Source of the DNA: CBDFHJ01 sp965247635
GTDB lineage: Bacteria > Chloroflexota > Dehalococcoidia > Lucifugimonadales > Australimonadaceae
DNA: 64,000 nt
NCBI GenBank assembly: GCA_965247635.1
Contig: CBDFHJ010000007.1
Span: 62,001 to 126,000, forward strand
Reading direction: 5' to 3'
Position 1 is the first letter of the stretch, and the number at the start of each line of letters is the position of its first letter. Made by a program: the position numbers and the translations under genes. Under the pieces are notes generated by a model. It did no database searches and was not told the DNA's origin. It was given only the letters and a program-made list of their open reading frames with translations. Positions 1 to 9,001 of this stretch are shown piece after piece.

Positions 1-1
1 G

Positions 2-784
2 GTGCCCTTGTTGGTTGGGGTACAGATGGCCGTACAGCGGCAATGGGGGATCTGGCCCTATGCCTTCATGGTCTTTGCTATAGCCCTTGCTGCGTATCTT
101 GTGCGATTTGAGTACCGCCGAGAGCACGCCGCGCTGCCTGTACGGCTCTTCAAGAGTGCTCGCTTCGCGGTGCCGAACGTCTACAACGTGCTGTTCAATT
201 TCGCCAACAGCGTCGGCCTCTACATACTGCCGGTCTTCTTTATCCAGGGGCTCGGCTGGACGGCCGCCTACGCGGGATTCGTCATCATCGCTTTCAATGT
301 GGGCCGGCCTGTGGCCTCGTTGCTATCGGGGTTCCTCGCCGACAAGATTGGGCCTCAACCGATCATGATGACGGGAGCGGCCATCTTGGTCTTATCCTTG
401 GTGGGGGTAGCCTTCACCGTTCCCACGGGGTCGTTGACGGCCATGGTGCCCTTCATGGTGTTCTACGGGTTCGGTCAGAACCTCTTCGGCACGGCGAACA
501 TGAAGGCGATGTACGCCGTGGTGCCGCAGGACCAGCTGGCCATGGCGCCGGGCACCTTGGGCCTCGGACGGCACATGAGCAACACGGCGGGCGTGGGTGT
601 GGCCGCGGGGATATTCGCCGGCTTCATGGCGGGGGTAGGCGTAGGCGGCGCGGCAGACGCGGCCGCCACGGGGTTCCGGATAGCCATGTTCTCGACTGCC
701 GCGTTCGTGATCGCCGGCATGACGCTCGCGTTGGTCATACCCGCCCTCTGGCGCATCCGCCGGGCCGAGAAGGCAGTGGTGTAG
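2..784 (+). CDS. DHA2-type MFS transporter, C-terminal part (cut by window edge)
   Basis: About 260 residues that align with the C-terminal half of the two complete MFS proteins at 5927 and 7412. Shared blocks include VGVQMAVQ near the start, FAVPNVYN, LPVFFIQGLGWT and MAPGTLGLGRH. It is very hydrophobic, with some six to eight membrane segments, as expected for the second half of a 14-helix EmrB/QacA-type drug:H+ antiporter. The frame is open to the left edge, so the true start lies outside the window and the internal GTG at position 2 is not a start. It is the first of three paralogues in the same direction, so a tandem array is likely. The substrate cannot be told from sequence. Confidence 0.9.
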   Translation: MPLLVGVQMAVQRQWGIWPYAFMVFAIALAAYLVRFEYRREHAALPVRLFKSARFAVPNVYNVLFNFANSVGLYILPVFFIQGLGWTAAYAGFVIIAFNVGRPVASLLSGFLADKIGPQPIMMTGAAILVLSLVGVAFTVPTGSLTAMVPFMVFYGFGQNLFGTANMKAMYAVVPQDQLAMAPGTLGLGRHMSNTAGVGVAAGIFAGFMAGVGVGGAADAAATGFRIAMFSTAAFVIAGMTLALVIPALWRIRRAEKAVV

Positions 785-825
785 GGCGAAGTCTCACCGC
801 CCACCGCGAGCTGAAGACACGTTAA

Positions 826-843
826 AGCCGGCCAGGGCCGGCT
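826..843. terminator. Hairpin between convergent genes
   Basis: A perfect inverted repeat, AGCCGGCC-AG-GGCCGGCT, sits between the MFS gene (stop at 784) and the leftward lipoprotein fragment (stop at 856). Read on the minus strand the stem is followed by TTTAAC, so it could end leftward transcription. The T-run is short and the call is tentative. Confidence 0.4.
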
Positions 844-855
844 ACGGGCGACGGA

Positions 856-1879
856 CTACTCATGGATTAAAAGATTGTCTCTTTGGACGAACAGTGCCGG
901 CCTGGCGCGGCTCATATCCCCGTAGAGCCTGGCCAGCAGGACCCGGCCTTCGGCGCGAATCTCCATGCTGTCGACCCTACCTCTCCAAGGTCTACTGTCG
1001 TACAGGCTCGACGTTTCCATGATCCGCTGGCGTAGGAGGTCCACATTCGCTTCCGCAGATTCATCATCACCATGGACCAGGGCTAGGGCCATGTACACTC
1101 CGATCCCGTTCTTTCCTCCACCCATGGCCAGGGCCTGGTATGGACGCAGCAGCGGTGACTGCTCCAGCGCTTGCCGAAGCTCCTCCATCACCTCTGAAGT
1201 GGAGTAGTCCTCTCCCAATGTCTCTAAGGTTTCCTCTACGCCTAGGGTCTGGTCGCTGAATAGCACGCTGTGGACGCTTAGGTCGGACATTGCCCCCGCC
1301 AGAAGCTGGAAGTCCGGCGCCTCCGCCAAGGAGGAGCGGTGCCCCAGGCTAGCCGAGATGAGTCCTTGCATCCCAGGGGTCTCCACCGTACGGAAGACGT
1401 ACTCTTCCTGGACGGCGATACGCCCGCCTCTCCCAAACTGGTCGAAGGCCGGGGGGCTGAGAATGTTAGTGACGTCTATCGCCAGGTCATCACCCCAGCT
1501 ATAAAAAGAAATGCCTAGATGCTCCGCGATCACGGGCTGGGGACATTCGGCGCAGGCATCCAGCGCTTGGCCGGTGGCCTCAGGGTCAAAACGGCCCCGG
1601 ACGACTTCCAACATCCCGGGATGTACCCCCGCCAAGACGCTCTGGTCCACGTTGCGGAGGTCGAACGCCAGGTTTTCGTGGAACTGCTCAACGGTAACTT
1701 CAAGGTATGCGTCAAACCCGCTAATGAACGGCCCTGCTACCATCCGGCACTCCTCAAGGGGACATAGCGCAAGCGCGTACTCCTGCAGCGCATTCGAGTC
1801 GGCGGCTGGCCCTGGCAGCGGGACCCCATACAGCTCCCGCAACAAAGCGTAGTCGTCAATGAGGACCGCAGAGCGTGTC
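856..1879 (-). pseudogene. 3' part of a lipoprotein gene split by an IS256 element and an inversion
   Basis: The leftward frame continues into the IS, but only the 338 residues from SAVLIDDYALLREL to the C-terminus FVQRDNLLIHE are host sequence. The missing 5' part is the 48-codon lipoprotein start at 4239-4385. Joining the two through one copy of the 8-bp target repeat (AGCGTGTC/GACACGCT) gives an uninterrupted 386-residue protein, with PETR running into SAVLID. The mature part is acidic, soluble-looking and unlike any family I recognise. It holds pairs of cysteines (CPLEEC, CAEC) and a GGGKNGIGVYMALAL stretch near residue 310 of the intact protein. Presumably an extracytoplasmic lipoprotein; function unknown. 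As it stands the gene cannot make its product. Confidence 0.85.
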
Positions 1880-3247
1880 GAGGTATCTTCAAAAAGTGTG
1901 TAAACAGTCAGGCGGTGTACCCTCTCTCTGAACAACACGGGCTCGAGGCCCAAGAGAGGAGATAGACCGCCCATGAGGAAGGAAAGCACTGAGAGTAGGT
2001 CGGAGTCAAGGCCGGAGTGGGAGCAGTTGGAGGATTGGGTGCGAAGCCAGGTCCAGAGGCTGATCCAGGAGTTGCCGGAGGAGGAGGTGACGGCGTTTCT
2101 GGGAAGGGCGAAGTCGGCGCTCAGATCCGACTCGGACAACGATACCGGCTATCGGAACGGATACGGCAGAGCCCGGAGGCTTACGCTGAGTTCGGGAACG
2201 ATACAGCTGAGGCGGCCGCGAGTCCGCGATACCGAGGAGCAGTTCGAGAGCCGGCTGCTGCCGCTGTTCGTCAACAGGACCAGGAAGGTTGCTGAGTTGA
2301 TCCCCGAGCTGTACCTGCACGGTCTATCCGAAGGCGACTTCGATCTGGCTTTGCGGGGGCTGCTGGGAGAGGACGCACCGGTATCGGCGAGCACGGTGGC
2401 CCGGTTGAAGTCCAAGTGGAACGATGAGCTTGCCCAATGGCGCAGCCGGCCCCTAGATGACCTGGAAGTGGTCTACATGTGGGTGGATGGAGTCTACGTC
2501 AAGGCTGGTCTTGAGAAGGAGAAGGCGGCAGTACTGGTGGTGGTGGCGGCCCTGAGCGACGGGAGCAAGGTGGTGGTGAGCGCTGTTCCCGGATACAGGG
2601 AGTCCACAGAGAACTGGTCCGATGTGCTCAGGGACATGAGGCGCCGCGGGCTGGAGTGCCCGAGGCTGGTGGTTGGGGACGGACACCTGGGCATCTGGGG
2701 AGCTCTGCGCAACGTCTATCCGCAGGCGGCAGAGCAACGCTGCTGGAACCACAAGATCGTAAACGTGCTCGCCAAGCTTCCAAAGCGACAACAGGGCCAG
2801 GCCAAGCTCATGCTGCGTACTATCCCCTACGCGCCGACTCGGACAGAGGCTGAGCGGCTCAGGACGGTGTTCACCAGGTGGTGCGGCGACCACTCCTACG
2901 AGGCGGCCTCAGAGGCCTTGGAGCGGGACTGGGACCGCATGGTCACCTTCTATGACTTCCCAAAGGAGCACTGGGGGCACCTTCGCACGACGAACCCGGT
3001 AGAATCACCCTTCGCGGCCCTCAGGCTTCGGACCGATGCCGCCAAGCGCTACAAGAGGGTCGATCGGGCGATAGCGGTGATCTGGAAAATGTTGATGGTC
3101 GCCGAACAGCGCTTCAGGCGTCTGAAGGCCCCTGAGTTGATCGAAGACGTCTATCTCGGTGCACAGTATGCGGATGGAATCGCCATTGAATCAACGGCTG
3201 AGAAGGTCGCCGCCTGATGTCGTTTACACACCTATTGACGTAACCTC
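1880..3247 (+). mobile_element. IS256-family element, copy A
   Basis: 1,368 bp, bounded by imperfect inverted repeats that start GAGGT and share GTGTGTAAAC and TCAGGCGG. Three full copies in the window (here, 4384-5751, 30557-31924) fix both ends exactly. Left flank is AGCGTGTC and right flank CCATGAAC, which do not match each other. They match, inverted, the flanks of copy B, showing the segment between A and B is inverted. Confidence 0.95.
1973..3217 (+). CDS. IS256-family (mutator-type) transposase
   Basis: 414 residues, full length for the family. A probable DDE triad is visible: Asp in MWVDGVYVK (about 169), Asp in VVGDGHLGIW (about 239) and Glu in TTNPVES (about 342). An AGGAG ribosome site precedes the ATG. 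It catalyses movement of its own element and leaves 8-bp target repeats, as copy C shows. Its product differs from copy B at one residue (QQGQ here, QQDQ in B), so the copies are recent and probably active. Confidence 0.96.
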   Translation: MRKESTESRSESRPEWEQLEDWVRSQVQRLIQELPEEEVTAFLGRAKSALRSDSDNDTGYRNGYGRARRLTLSSGTIQLRRPRVRDTEEQFESRLLPLFVNRTRKVAELIPELYLHGLSEGDFDLALRGLLGEDAPVSASTVARLKSKWNDELAQWRSRPLDDLEVVYMWVDGVYVKAGLEKEKAAVLVVVAALSDGSKVVVSAVPGYRESTENWSDVLRDMRRRGLECPRLVVGDGHLGIWGALRNVYPQAAEQRCWNHKIVNVLAKLPKRQQGQAKLMLRTIPYAPTRTEAERLRTVFTRWCGDHSYEAASEALERDWDRMVTFYDFPKEHWGHLRTTNPVESPFAALRLRTDAAKRYKRVDRAIAVIWKMLMVAEQRFRRLKAPELIEDVYLGAQYADGIAIESTAEKVAA

Positions 3248-3432
3248 CCATGAACCCTTTTGATAGTCGCTGCCCGTCGTTATATTGCCTCTTGAGTTAT
3301 CGAAGTGGTAAGCACCTGGTTAGGTACTCCTAAGGGCCTGCTAAGGAACCGCGGTTAAAGTAACTTCAGCAACCAGTGCGGTCGCTACCGCTAACCCTAT
3401 TCAGCTGGGGTTCGAATAAGTTGAGGTGTCCC

Positions 3433-4223
3433 ATGATGAAGGTTCGTTCAGCCTTACTCCTCGCGCTTCTCTCGATACTGGGTGTCGCGTTCTCGGTTGG
3501 TTGCGGTGGCGGTGCGGCCACGCCGGAGTCACCCATCGATCTGCTCGAACGCTCGGCCAAAGCCATGGCCGAGGTTGACAAGTTTCGCTCGGAGACCGTG
3601 ATGGAGCTTGAGGACTCGGGCCAAAGTGCGACCGTGTTCTTCGACATGGAGGTCGCGGCCAGTGGGAGCTGGAAGGCTGAGATGCGAGTGGAAGAGGACG
3701 GAAGCACGGTGGAAACGGAAGCACGGTGGAACAGGTAGAGCTGGTAGTTGTAGCGTCGGATATCTACTCGAAGCCACAGGGAGGCATCTGGTCCAGGATG
3801 AGCATCGAGGAGTACTCGCAGCCAACTGGCCAGCCGCCGGAATCGTTGCAGCTAGACTTTGGGTCTCAGCTCTTTTCACCAGAGAACACTCCGTGGCACC
3901 TCTGGACGGTTGAGTCGCTTGGCCGCGAGGTTATCGGCGGCGTTGACCTGGAGCACCTCCAACTGAGTGGAGACTTTCAGGAGATCTATGAGGCGTATGA
4001 CTCAGCAGTTCGAGATGAGCTATTGGGGTCCATGGTCGGCGACAACTCGTTCAATCCACAAGATGTGGAGTACGAGGGCATCGATATTTGGATCGACGAA
4101 AAGGGCTATCAACACAAGCTGGTCGTAGACCTGAAATTAGGCGCTTCGGCTTTCGCGGATATCACCGTAATCGCGAGCGATTTCGGCGATATCCGCGCCA
4201 TTGAGCGACCCATAGACCCGTAG
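3433..4223 (+). pseudogene. Lipoprotein gene frameshifted by a 17-bp tandem duplication
   Basis: An N-terminal signal (MMKVRSALLLALLSILGV) with a weak lipobox AFSVGC predicts an outer-surface lipoprotein. The first frame stops at 3738 and the rest reads in another frame to 4223. The break lies in an imperfect tandem repeat, GGAAGCACGGTGGAAAC (3700-3716) then GGAAGCACGGTGGAAC (3717-3732). Deleting the first unit restores an open frame, EDGSTVEQVELVVVASD. The repaired protein of about 257 residues has features of LppX/LolA-like lipoproteins: an early DKFRSETVMEL strand and a late YEGIDIWIDEKGYQHKL strand. That family call is tentative. A GAGGTG ribosome site lies before ATG 3433. In the ancestral orientation it was the first gene of an operon with the next lipoprotein. 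Confidence 0.75.
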
Positions 4224-4238
4224 GCGATGAGGAGTCCT

Positions 4239-4385
4239 ATGAAGAAAATCCGCTCAGATTCATTCCTGGCTCTTTTCTCGATACTGGTCCTAACGTTCTC
4301 GGTTAGCTGTGGTGGCGGTGAAGCCAACGGCGGGAGCCTGGAGGAGCTGCTGGACCTTATCCCCGACACCCCCGAGACACGCTGA
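4239..4385 (+). pseudogene. 5' part of the split lipoprotein gene (signal peptide and 48 codons)
   Basis: Begins MKKIRSDSFLALFSIL and runs through a signal peptide to TFSVSCGGGEANGG, a lipoprotein-type start. The reading frame hits a stop made by the IS256 end at 4383-4385. It lies 15 bp after the previous lipoprotein gene, so the two form an operon. Its continuation is the minus-strand fragment ending at 856, and the join is in frame at PETR-SAVL. The fragment could at most make a short secreted peptide. Confidence 0.85.
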
Positions 4386-5751
4386 GGTTACGTCAATAGG
4401 TGTGTAAACGACATCAGGCGGCGACCTTCTCAGCCGTTGATTCAATGGCGATTCCATCCGCATACTGTGCACCGAGATAGACGTCTTCGATCAACTCAGG
4501 GGCCTTCAGACGCCTGAAGCGCTGTTCGGCGACCATCAACATTTTCCAGATCACCGCTATCGCCCGATCGACCCTCTTGTAGCGCTTGGCGGCATCGGTC
4601 CGAAGCCTGAGGGCCGCGAAGGGTGATTCTACCGGGTTCGTCGTGCGAAGGTGCCCCCAGTGCTCCTTTGGGAAGTCATAGAAGGTGACCATGCGGTCCC
4701 AGTCCCGCTCCAAGGCCTCTGAGGCCGCCTCGTAGGAATGGTCGCCGCACCACCTGGTGAACACCGTCCTGAGCCGCTCAGCCTCTGTCCGAGTCGGCGC
4801 GTAGGGGATAGTACGCAGCATGAGCTTGGCCTGGTCCTGTTGTCGCTTTGGAAGCTTGGCGAGCACGTTTACGATCTTGTGGTTCCAGCAGCGTTGCTCT
4901 GCCGCCTGCGGATAGACGTTGCGCAGAGCTCCCCAGATGCCCAGGTGTCCGTCCCCAACCACCAGCCTCGGGCACTCCAGCCCGCGGCGCCTCATGTCCC
5001 TGAGCACATCGGACCAGTTCTCTGTGGACTCCCTGTATCCGGGAACAGCGCTCACCACCACCTTGCTCCCGTCGCTCAGGGCCGCCACCACCACCAGTAC
5101 TGCCGCCTTCTCCTTCTCAAGACCAGCCTTGACGTAGACTCCATCCACCCACATGTAGACCACTTCCAGGTCATCTAGGGGCCGGCTGCGCCATTGGGCA
5201 AGCTCATCGTTCCACTTGGACTTCAACCGGGCCACCGTGCTCGCCGATACCGGTGCGTCCTCTCCCAGCAGCCCCCGCAAAGCCAGATCGAAGTCGCCTT
5301 CGGATAGACCGTGCAGGTACAGCTCGGGGATCAACTCAGCAACCTTCCTGGTCCTGTTGACGAACAGCGGCAGCAGCCGGCTCTCGAACTGCTCCTCGGT
5401 ATCGCGGACTCGCGGCCGCCTCAGCTGTATCGTTCCCGAACTCAGCGTAAGCCTCCGGGCTCTGCCGTATCCGTTCCGATAGCCGGTATCGTTGTCCGAG
5501 TCGGATCTGAGCGCCGACTTCGCCCTTCCCAGAAACGCCGTCACCTCCTCCTCCGGCAACTCCTGGATCAGCCTCTGGACCTGGCTTCGCACCCAATCCT
5601 CCAACTGCTCCCACTCCGGCCTTGACTCCGACCTACTCTCAGTGCTTTCCTTCCTCATGGGCGGTCTATCTCCTCTCTTGGGCCTCGAGCCCGTGTTGTT
5701 CAGAGAGAGGGTACACCGCCTGACTGTTTACACACTTTTTGAAGATACCTC
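4384..5751 (-). mobile_element. IS256-family element, copy B (inverted relative to A)
   Basis: 1,368 bp, reverse orientation, nearly identical to copy A. Its left flank on the + strand is GACACGCT, the reverse complement of the left flank of A. Its right flank is GTTCATGG, the reverse complement of the right flank of A. Undoing the inversion of 3248-4383 gives each copy a perfect 8-bp target duplication. Confidence 0.95.
4414..5658 (-). CDS. IS256-family transposase
   Basis: 414 residues, same probable catalytic triad (MWVDGVY, VVGDGHLG, TTNPVES) as copy A and full length. Differs from A by one visible residue (QQDQ instead of QQGQ). Its stop is 31 bp inside the element's left edge on the + strand. 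Likely functional. Confidence 0.96.
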   Translation of the reverse strand: MRKESTESRSESRPEWEQLEDWVRSQVQRLIQELPEEEVTAFLGRAKSALRSDSDNDTGYRNGYGRARRLTLSSGTIQLRRPRVRDTEEQFESRLLPLFVNRTRKVAELIPELYLHGLSEGDFDLALRGLLGEDAPVSASTVARLKSKWNDELAQWRSRPLDDLEVVYMWVDGVYVKAGLEKEKAAVLVVVAALSDGSKVVVSAVPGYRESTENWSDVLRDMRRRGLECPRLVVGDGHLGIWGALRNVYPQAAEQRCWNHKIVNVLAKLPKRQQDQAKLMLRTIPYAPTRTEAERLRTVFTRWCGDHSYEAASEALERDWDRMVTFYDFPKEHWGHLRTTNPVESPFAALRLRTDAAKRYKRVDRAIAVIWKMLMVAEQRFRRLKAPELIEDVYLGAQYADGIAIESTAEKVAA

Positions 5752-5926
5752 GTTCATGGTTCTCAATAGCCACAATTGGTTCCCAACCCTGCGGACCAAG
5801 AGTGTCGAGCGACTGACTGGTTTTCTACTTCTTCGGGGGCTACACTCTGAGTCGGTAACCCTGAGGCGGGGCGATTGCCGCCAACGGTGGCCACGTGCCT
5901 AACCAGCCCCAGCCCGAGGCAAGTCC

Positions 5927-7366
5927 ATGACGTACCGGTGGCGGGCGGTTGCGCTCTCCTCCATGTGGATGATGGTCACGCTGATACCCCTGCAGGGCGT
6001 CCACATACTCCTGCCCGCAATCTCCGATGACTTCGACGTCTCGGCCGGTACCGCCGCCTGGGTGGCGGTGGTCTACACGTTAGCCAACGCCGGCGGCTTC
6101 CTGGCGGCCTCCCACGCGGGCGACCTGCTGGGCCACAAGCGAGTGGCGCTGACGGGAAGCTACATCGAAGTCGTCATCCTGCTACTCATCGTCACCGCGC
6201 CGAACCTCTCGCTGATCATCGGCCTCCGGTTTGTCCAGGGCGTTGCCCATGCCATGGCGGTGCCCAACTTCAACGCCTTCGTGGTCGGCAACTTCGAGCA
6301 AGAAGAGCGCGGAAAGGTCCTGGGGATCAACGCCTTCGTCCTGGGCACCGCAACCATCTTCGTCGCATTGGTGGTCGGGGCCATCAACGACGCTTGGGGA
6401 TGGCGTTCGGCGTTTCTCGTGACGACGGTGGCTGTACTGATCATCAGCCTGCTGATGAACCTGTTGCTGCGGACCCCAGATACGACCAAACGGCGCCCGA
6501 CGAGCTTGAAGCAGCTTGACCTCCCCGGAGGGGTGCTGCTGATGGCGTGCGTGGCCCCCTTCTTAGTGGGCATCCAGATGGCGGTACAGGGCCAGTGGGG
6601 TGTCTGGCCTTACCTGATGATCGTCTTCGCGGTAGGCCTGACGGTGGCCTTTGTCCGGTACGAGAGCCGGCAGGAATACGCCTCCTTGCCGGTGCAGCTG
6701 CTGAGGAAGGCCAGCTTCGCGGTCCCCAACGTATACAACCTCCTCTTCATGTTCGCCAACGGGGCGGGGACCTACCTGCTGCCGGTCTACTTCATCATAG
6801 GACTGGGGTGGACCTCGGCTTATGCGGGGTTCGTCATCATCTTCTTCCATTTGGCGCGTCCGGTGGCATCGCTGATATCGGGGTTCCTCTCCGACCGGAT
6901 AGGTCCGCAGCCGCTCCTTATTGTGGGAGCGTCTACGCTCACCGTGGCCACCGTGGGGCTGGGGTTTGGCGGACCCACGGGACTATTCTGGGCCATGGTC
7001 CCCTTCATGCTGCTCTCCGGTTTCGGCCAAAATCTTTTTGGGATCGCAAATTCCAAGAGAATGTACGCCGTGGTGCCTCGCGAGCAGCTTGCCATGGCGC
7101 CAGGCACCATGGGCTTGGGACGGCACTTGGCCAGGACTGCCGGGATCGGCATCGCCGCGGGAATCTTCTCGGGATTCATAGGTGGCGCCGGGGCGGGCGG
7201 GGAGGCTGAGGCCGCGGCCAACGCGTTCCGCGTCATTATGTTTGGGACCGCAGGGTTCATCGTGGTGGGACTCCTACTCTCCTGGGCCGTGCCTGCCCTC
7301 TGGCGTGCCCGCCAGGCACCGGAGGCGGCGGTGGAGAGCGGGGTGTCACCGCCCTCCGGCAGCTAG
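5927..7366 (+). CDS. DHA2-type MFS transporter (EmrB/QacA-like)
   Basis: 479 residues, the usual length for a 14-helix drug:H+ antiporter of the inner membrane. Helix 1 carries LIPLQGVHILLPAI, the family's early motif. Loop 2-3 has GDLLGHKRVAL, a variant of MFS motif A, and helix 4 has LRFVQGVAHAM. The C-terminal half is about as similar to the partial protein at 2-784 as to the next gene. GAGGC six bases before the ATG may be the ribosome site. The 175-bp gap to the IS256 copy shows no clear promoter. The three paralogues probably arose by tandem duplication. Substrate unknown; efflux of hydrophobic compounds is the family norm. Confidence 0.92.
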   Translation: MTYRWRAVALSSMWMMVTLIPLQGVHILLPAISDDFDVSAGTAAWVAVVYTLANAGGFLAASHAGDLLGHKRVALTGSYIEVVILLLIVTAPNLSLIIGLRFVQGVAHAMAVPNFNAFVVGNFEQEERGKVLGINAFVLGTATIFVALVVGAINDAWGWRSAFLVTTVAVLIISLLMNLLLRTPDTTKRRPTSLKQLDLPGGVLLMACVAPFLVGIQMAVQGQWGVWPYLMIVFAVGLTVAFVRYESRQEYASLPVQLLRKASFAVPNVYNLLFMFANGAGTYLLPVYFIIGLGWTSAYAGFVIIFFHLARPVASLISGFLSDRIGPQPLLIVGASTLTVATVGLGFGGPTGLFWAMVPFMLLSGFGQNLFGIANSKRMYAVVPREQLAMAPGTMGLGRHLARTAGIGIAAGIFSGFIGGAGAGGEAEAAANAFRVIMFGTAGFIVVGLLLSWAVPALWRARQAPEAAVESGVSPPSGS

Positions 7367-7411
7367 GCAGTCTCCGTCTGCAACGCCTCCAGAGCCCAAC
7401 AGAGATGTAAC

Positions 7412-8842
7412 GTGTCCTATCGATGGCGAGCAGTCTCTTTGGTATCGGCGTACCTCCTGGTCACGCTGATCCCGTTGATCGGCGTGCCGGTGGTCTTGCC
7501 CGCGATCTCAAAGGAGTTCGGCACCTCCGTCGCCACGACGTCTTGGGTCACCTTGGCGTACTCCCTGGCCATGGCGGGAGCGTTCATGCCCGCGGCGCAC
7601 ATCGGCGACGTGTTGGGGCACAAGCGGGTGGCGCTGCTGGGCGCCTACGCAGAGCTCGCCATCATGGTTGTCATCGTGGCCATGCCGAGCCTGGCGCTGA
7701 TCATCGCCCTGCGCTTTGTGCAGGGGATCGCCCACAGCATGTCGGTGCCCAACTACTTCGCCTTCGCCGTCAGCGGGTTCCCTGCGGAGGAGCGTGGAAA
7801 GGTCATAGGCGTCATCGTCGGAGTGACCAGCGGCGGCATGCTAGCGGTGCCACTCGGCGTGGGTATGGTGACGGATGCGCTGAGCTGGCAATGGGTCTTT
7901 GTAATCGGCGCGGCCCTGCTGCTGGTGGTGACCCTCCTGACGCAATGGATGTTGGCCCTTCCCCAGGCTGCGGAGGGACGACGGCACAGCCTGAAGGAGT
8001 TCGATATCCCTGGCGCCGTCCTGCTCATGCTGGCGGTGGCCCCCTTCGTCATCGGCATCCAGATGGTGCGCGGCACGGGCGGTCTCTTGCCGTGGGCGCT
8101 CATCGGCGTTGCGGCAGTGCTGATCGGGGTGTTCGTCCGTTTCGAGTGGAGTCAGGAGTACGCTGCGCTCCCGGTAAAGATGTTCAAGCGGGCGGCGTTC
8201 GCGGTGCCCAACGTGCTGAACGTCCTGTTCGAATTCTCGCACGGGGTGGCCGTCTACCTGGTGCCGGTCTTCTTCATCCAAGGCCTGGGGTGGAGCGCTA
8301 CCTACGCCGGAGTCGTGGTCGTCACCATGCACCTGGCCCGGCCCATCGCGGCAGTGGTTGGAGGGTTTCTCACCAGCCGTCTCGGTCCTCAGCCGGTGAT
8401 GTACATGGGGCAAGGGCTGATGCTCACGGCGTTGCTGGGTTTGGGAGTAGCCGGGCCTTCCGGTACGTTGCCGGGGTTGGTGCCCTACTTGCTCCTGTTT
8501 GGCTTCGCCCACAACCTGTTTACGATCGGCAACCAGCAGCACATGTTTGACGTGGTGCCCTCAGAACAGCTCGGCCTCGCGCCGGGGGTCCTGGGCCTCG
8601 GCCGGCACCTCAGTCAGGGACTGGGAGTGGGCATCGCGGCGGGGATCTTTTCGTCCATGCTGCTCGACGCGCCCGTGGATGCAAACAACGCTGCGGCGGC
8701 CTTCCGGGCAGTCCTGCTCACCACCGCGTCGTTCTTTGCCGTGGGTGCGCTGGCGGCAACTCTGCTGCCGGCTGGTTGGGGAGTGCTCCGAGCAAAAGGA
8801 ACGCAGACCAAGGAACGTATAGGCCCGCCTCCTACCGTCTAA
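7412..8842 (+). CDS. DHA2-type MFS transporter, third paralogue
   Basis: 476 residues, aligned end to end with the preceding gene: both start with SYRWRAV or TYRWRAV and share GVPVVLPAIS/GVHILLPAIS, GDVLGHKRVALLG and LRFVQGIAHSM. The start is GTG at 7412, chosen because it matches the N-terminus of the paralogue; the Shine-Dalgarno is weak. It lies 45 bp after the previous stop, so the two are probably co-transcribed. The role inferred is proton-driven export across the inner membrane. Confidence 0.92.
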   Translation: MSYRWRAVSLVSAYLLVTLIPLIGVPVVLPAISKEFGTSVATTSWVTLAYSLAMAGAFMPAAHIGDVLGHKRVALLGAYAELAIMVVIVAMPSLALIIALRFVQGIAHSMSVPNYFAFAVSGFPAEERGKVIGVIVGVTSGGMLAVPLGVGMVTDALSWQWVFVIGAALLLVVTLLTQWMLALPQAAEGRRHSLKEFDIPGAVLLMLAVAPFVIGIQMVRGTGGLLPWALIGVAAVLIGVFVRFEWSQEYAALPVKMFKRAAFAVPNVLNVLFEFSHGVAVYLVPVFFIQGLGWSATYAGVVVVTMHLARPIAAVVGGFLTSRLGPQPVMYMGQGLMLTALLGLGVAGPSGTLPGLVPYLLLFGFAHNLFTIGNQQHMFDVVPSEQLGLAPGVLGLGRHLSQGLGVGIAAGIFSSMLLDAPVDANNAAAAFRAVLLTTASFFAVGALAATLLPAGWGVLRAKGTQTKERIGPPPTV

Positions 8843-8873
8843 GCGGGTCCTGAAAAACTCTTTCGACCATCCC

Positions 8874-8907
8874 CCTGACCCCCTTCCTGGCCAGGAAGGG
8901 GGTCAGG
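8874..8907. terminator. Perfect 34-bp palindrome between convergent MFS gene and eno
   Basis: Arms of 17 bp with no spacer, beginning CCTGACCCCCTTCCTGG and mirrored exactly. The trailing AATTTATA is AT-rich but not a T-run. Its place between converging genes suggests a two-way terminator, but a mobile palindromic repeat is equally possible. The rest of 8843-9001 holds no gene that I can see. Confidence 0.5.
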
Positions 8908-9001
8908 AATTTATATCTGAGGGTGTCCCTCAGACTCCCAGCAAAGGGGCTCCGCCCCTCTGCACTCCCCTTTTTTCATCAGCCTGCTAAGCGGCGGACC
9001 G

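Noticed and set aside
1880..2139. Extension of the leftward lipoprotein frame into IS256 copy A (giving 427 codons), also seen at copies B and C
   Set aside because: The first 85 or so codons are IS antisense sequence, shared by all three copies; the chance fusion is not a native start.
5752..5926. Possible riboswitch upstream of the second MFS gene
   Set aside because: GC-rich stems (GGCGGGGCGATTGCCGCC) are present, but I cannot match any known aptamer core.
7423..8550. 375-codon frame overlapping the third MFS gene
   Set aside because: Same strand, different frame, Arg/Gly/Ala-rich; the MFS frame has all the family motifs.
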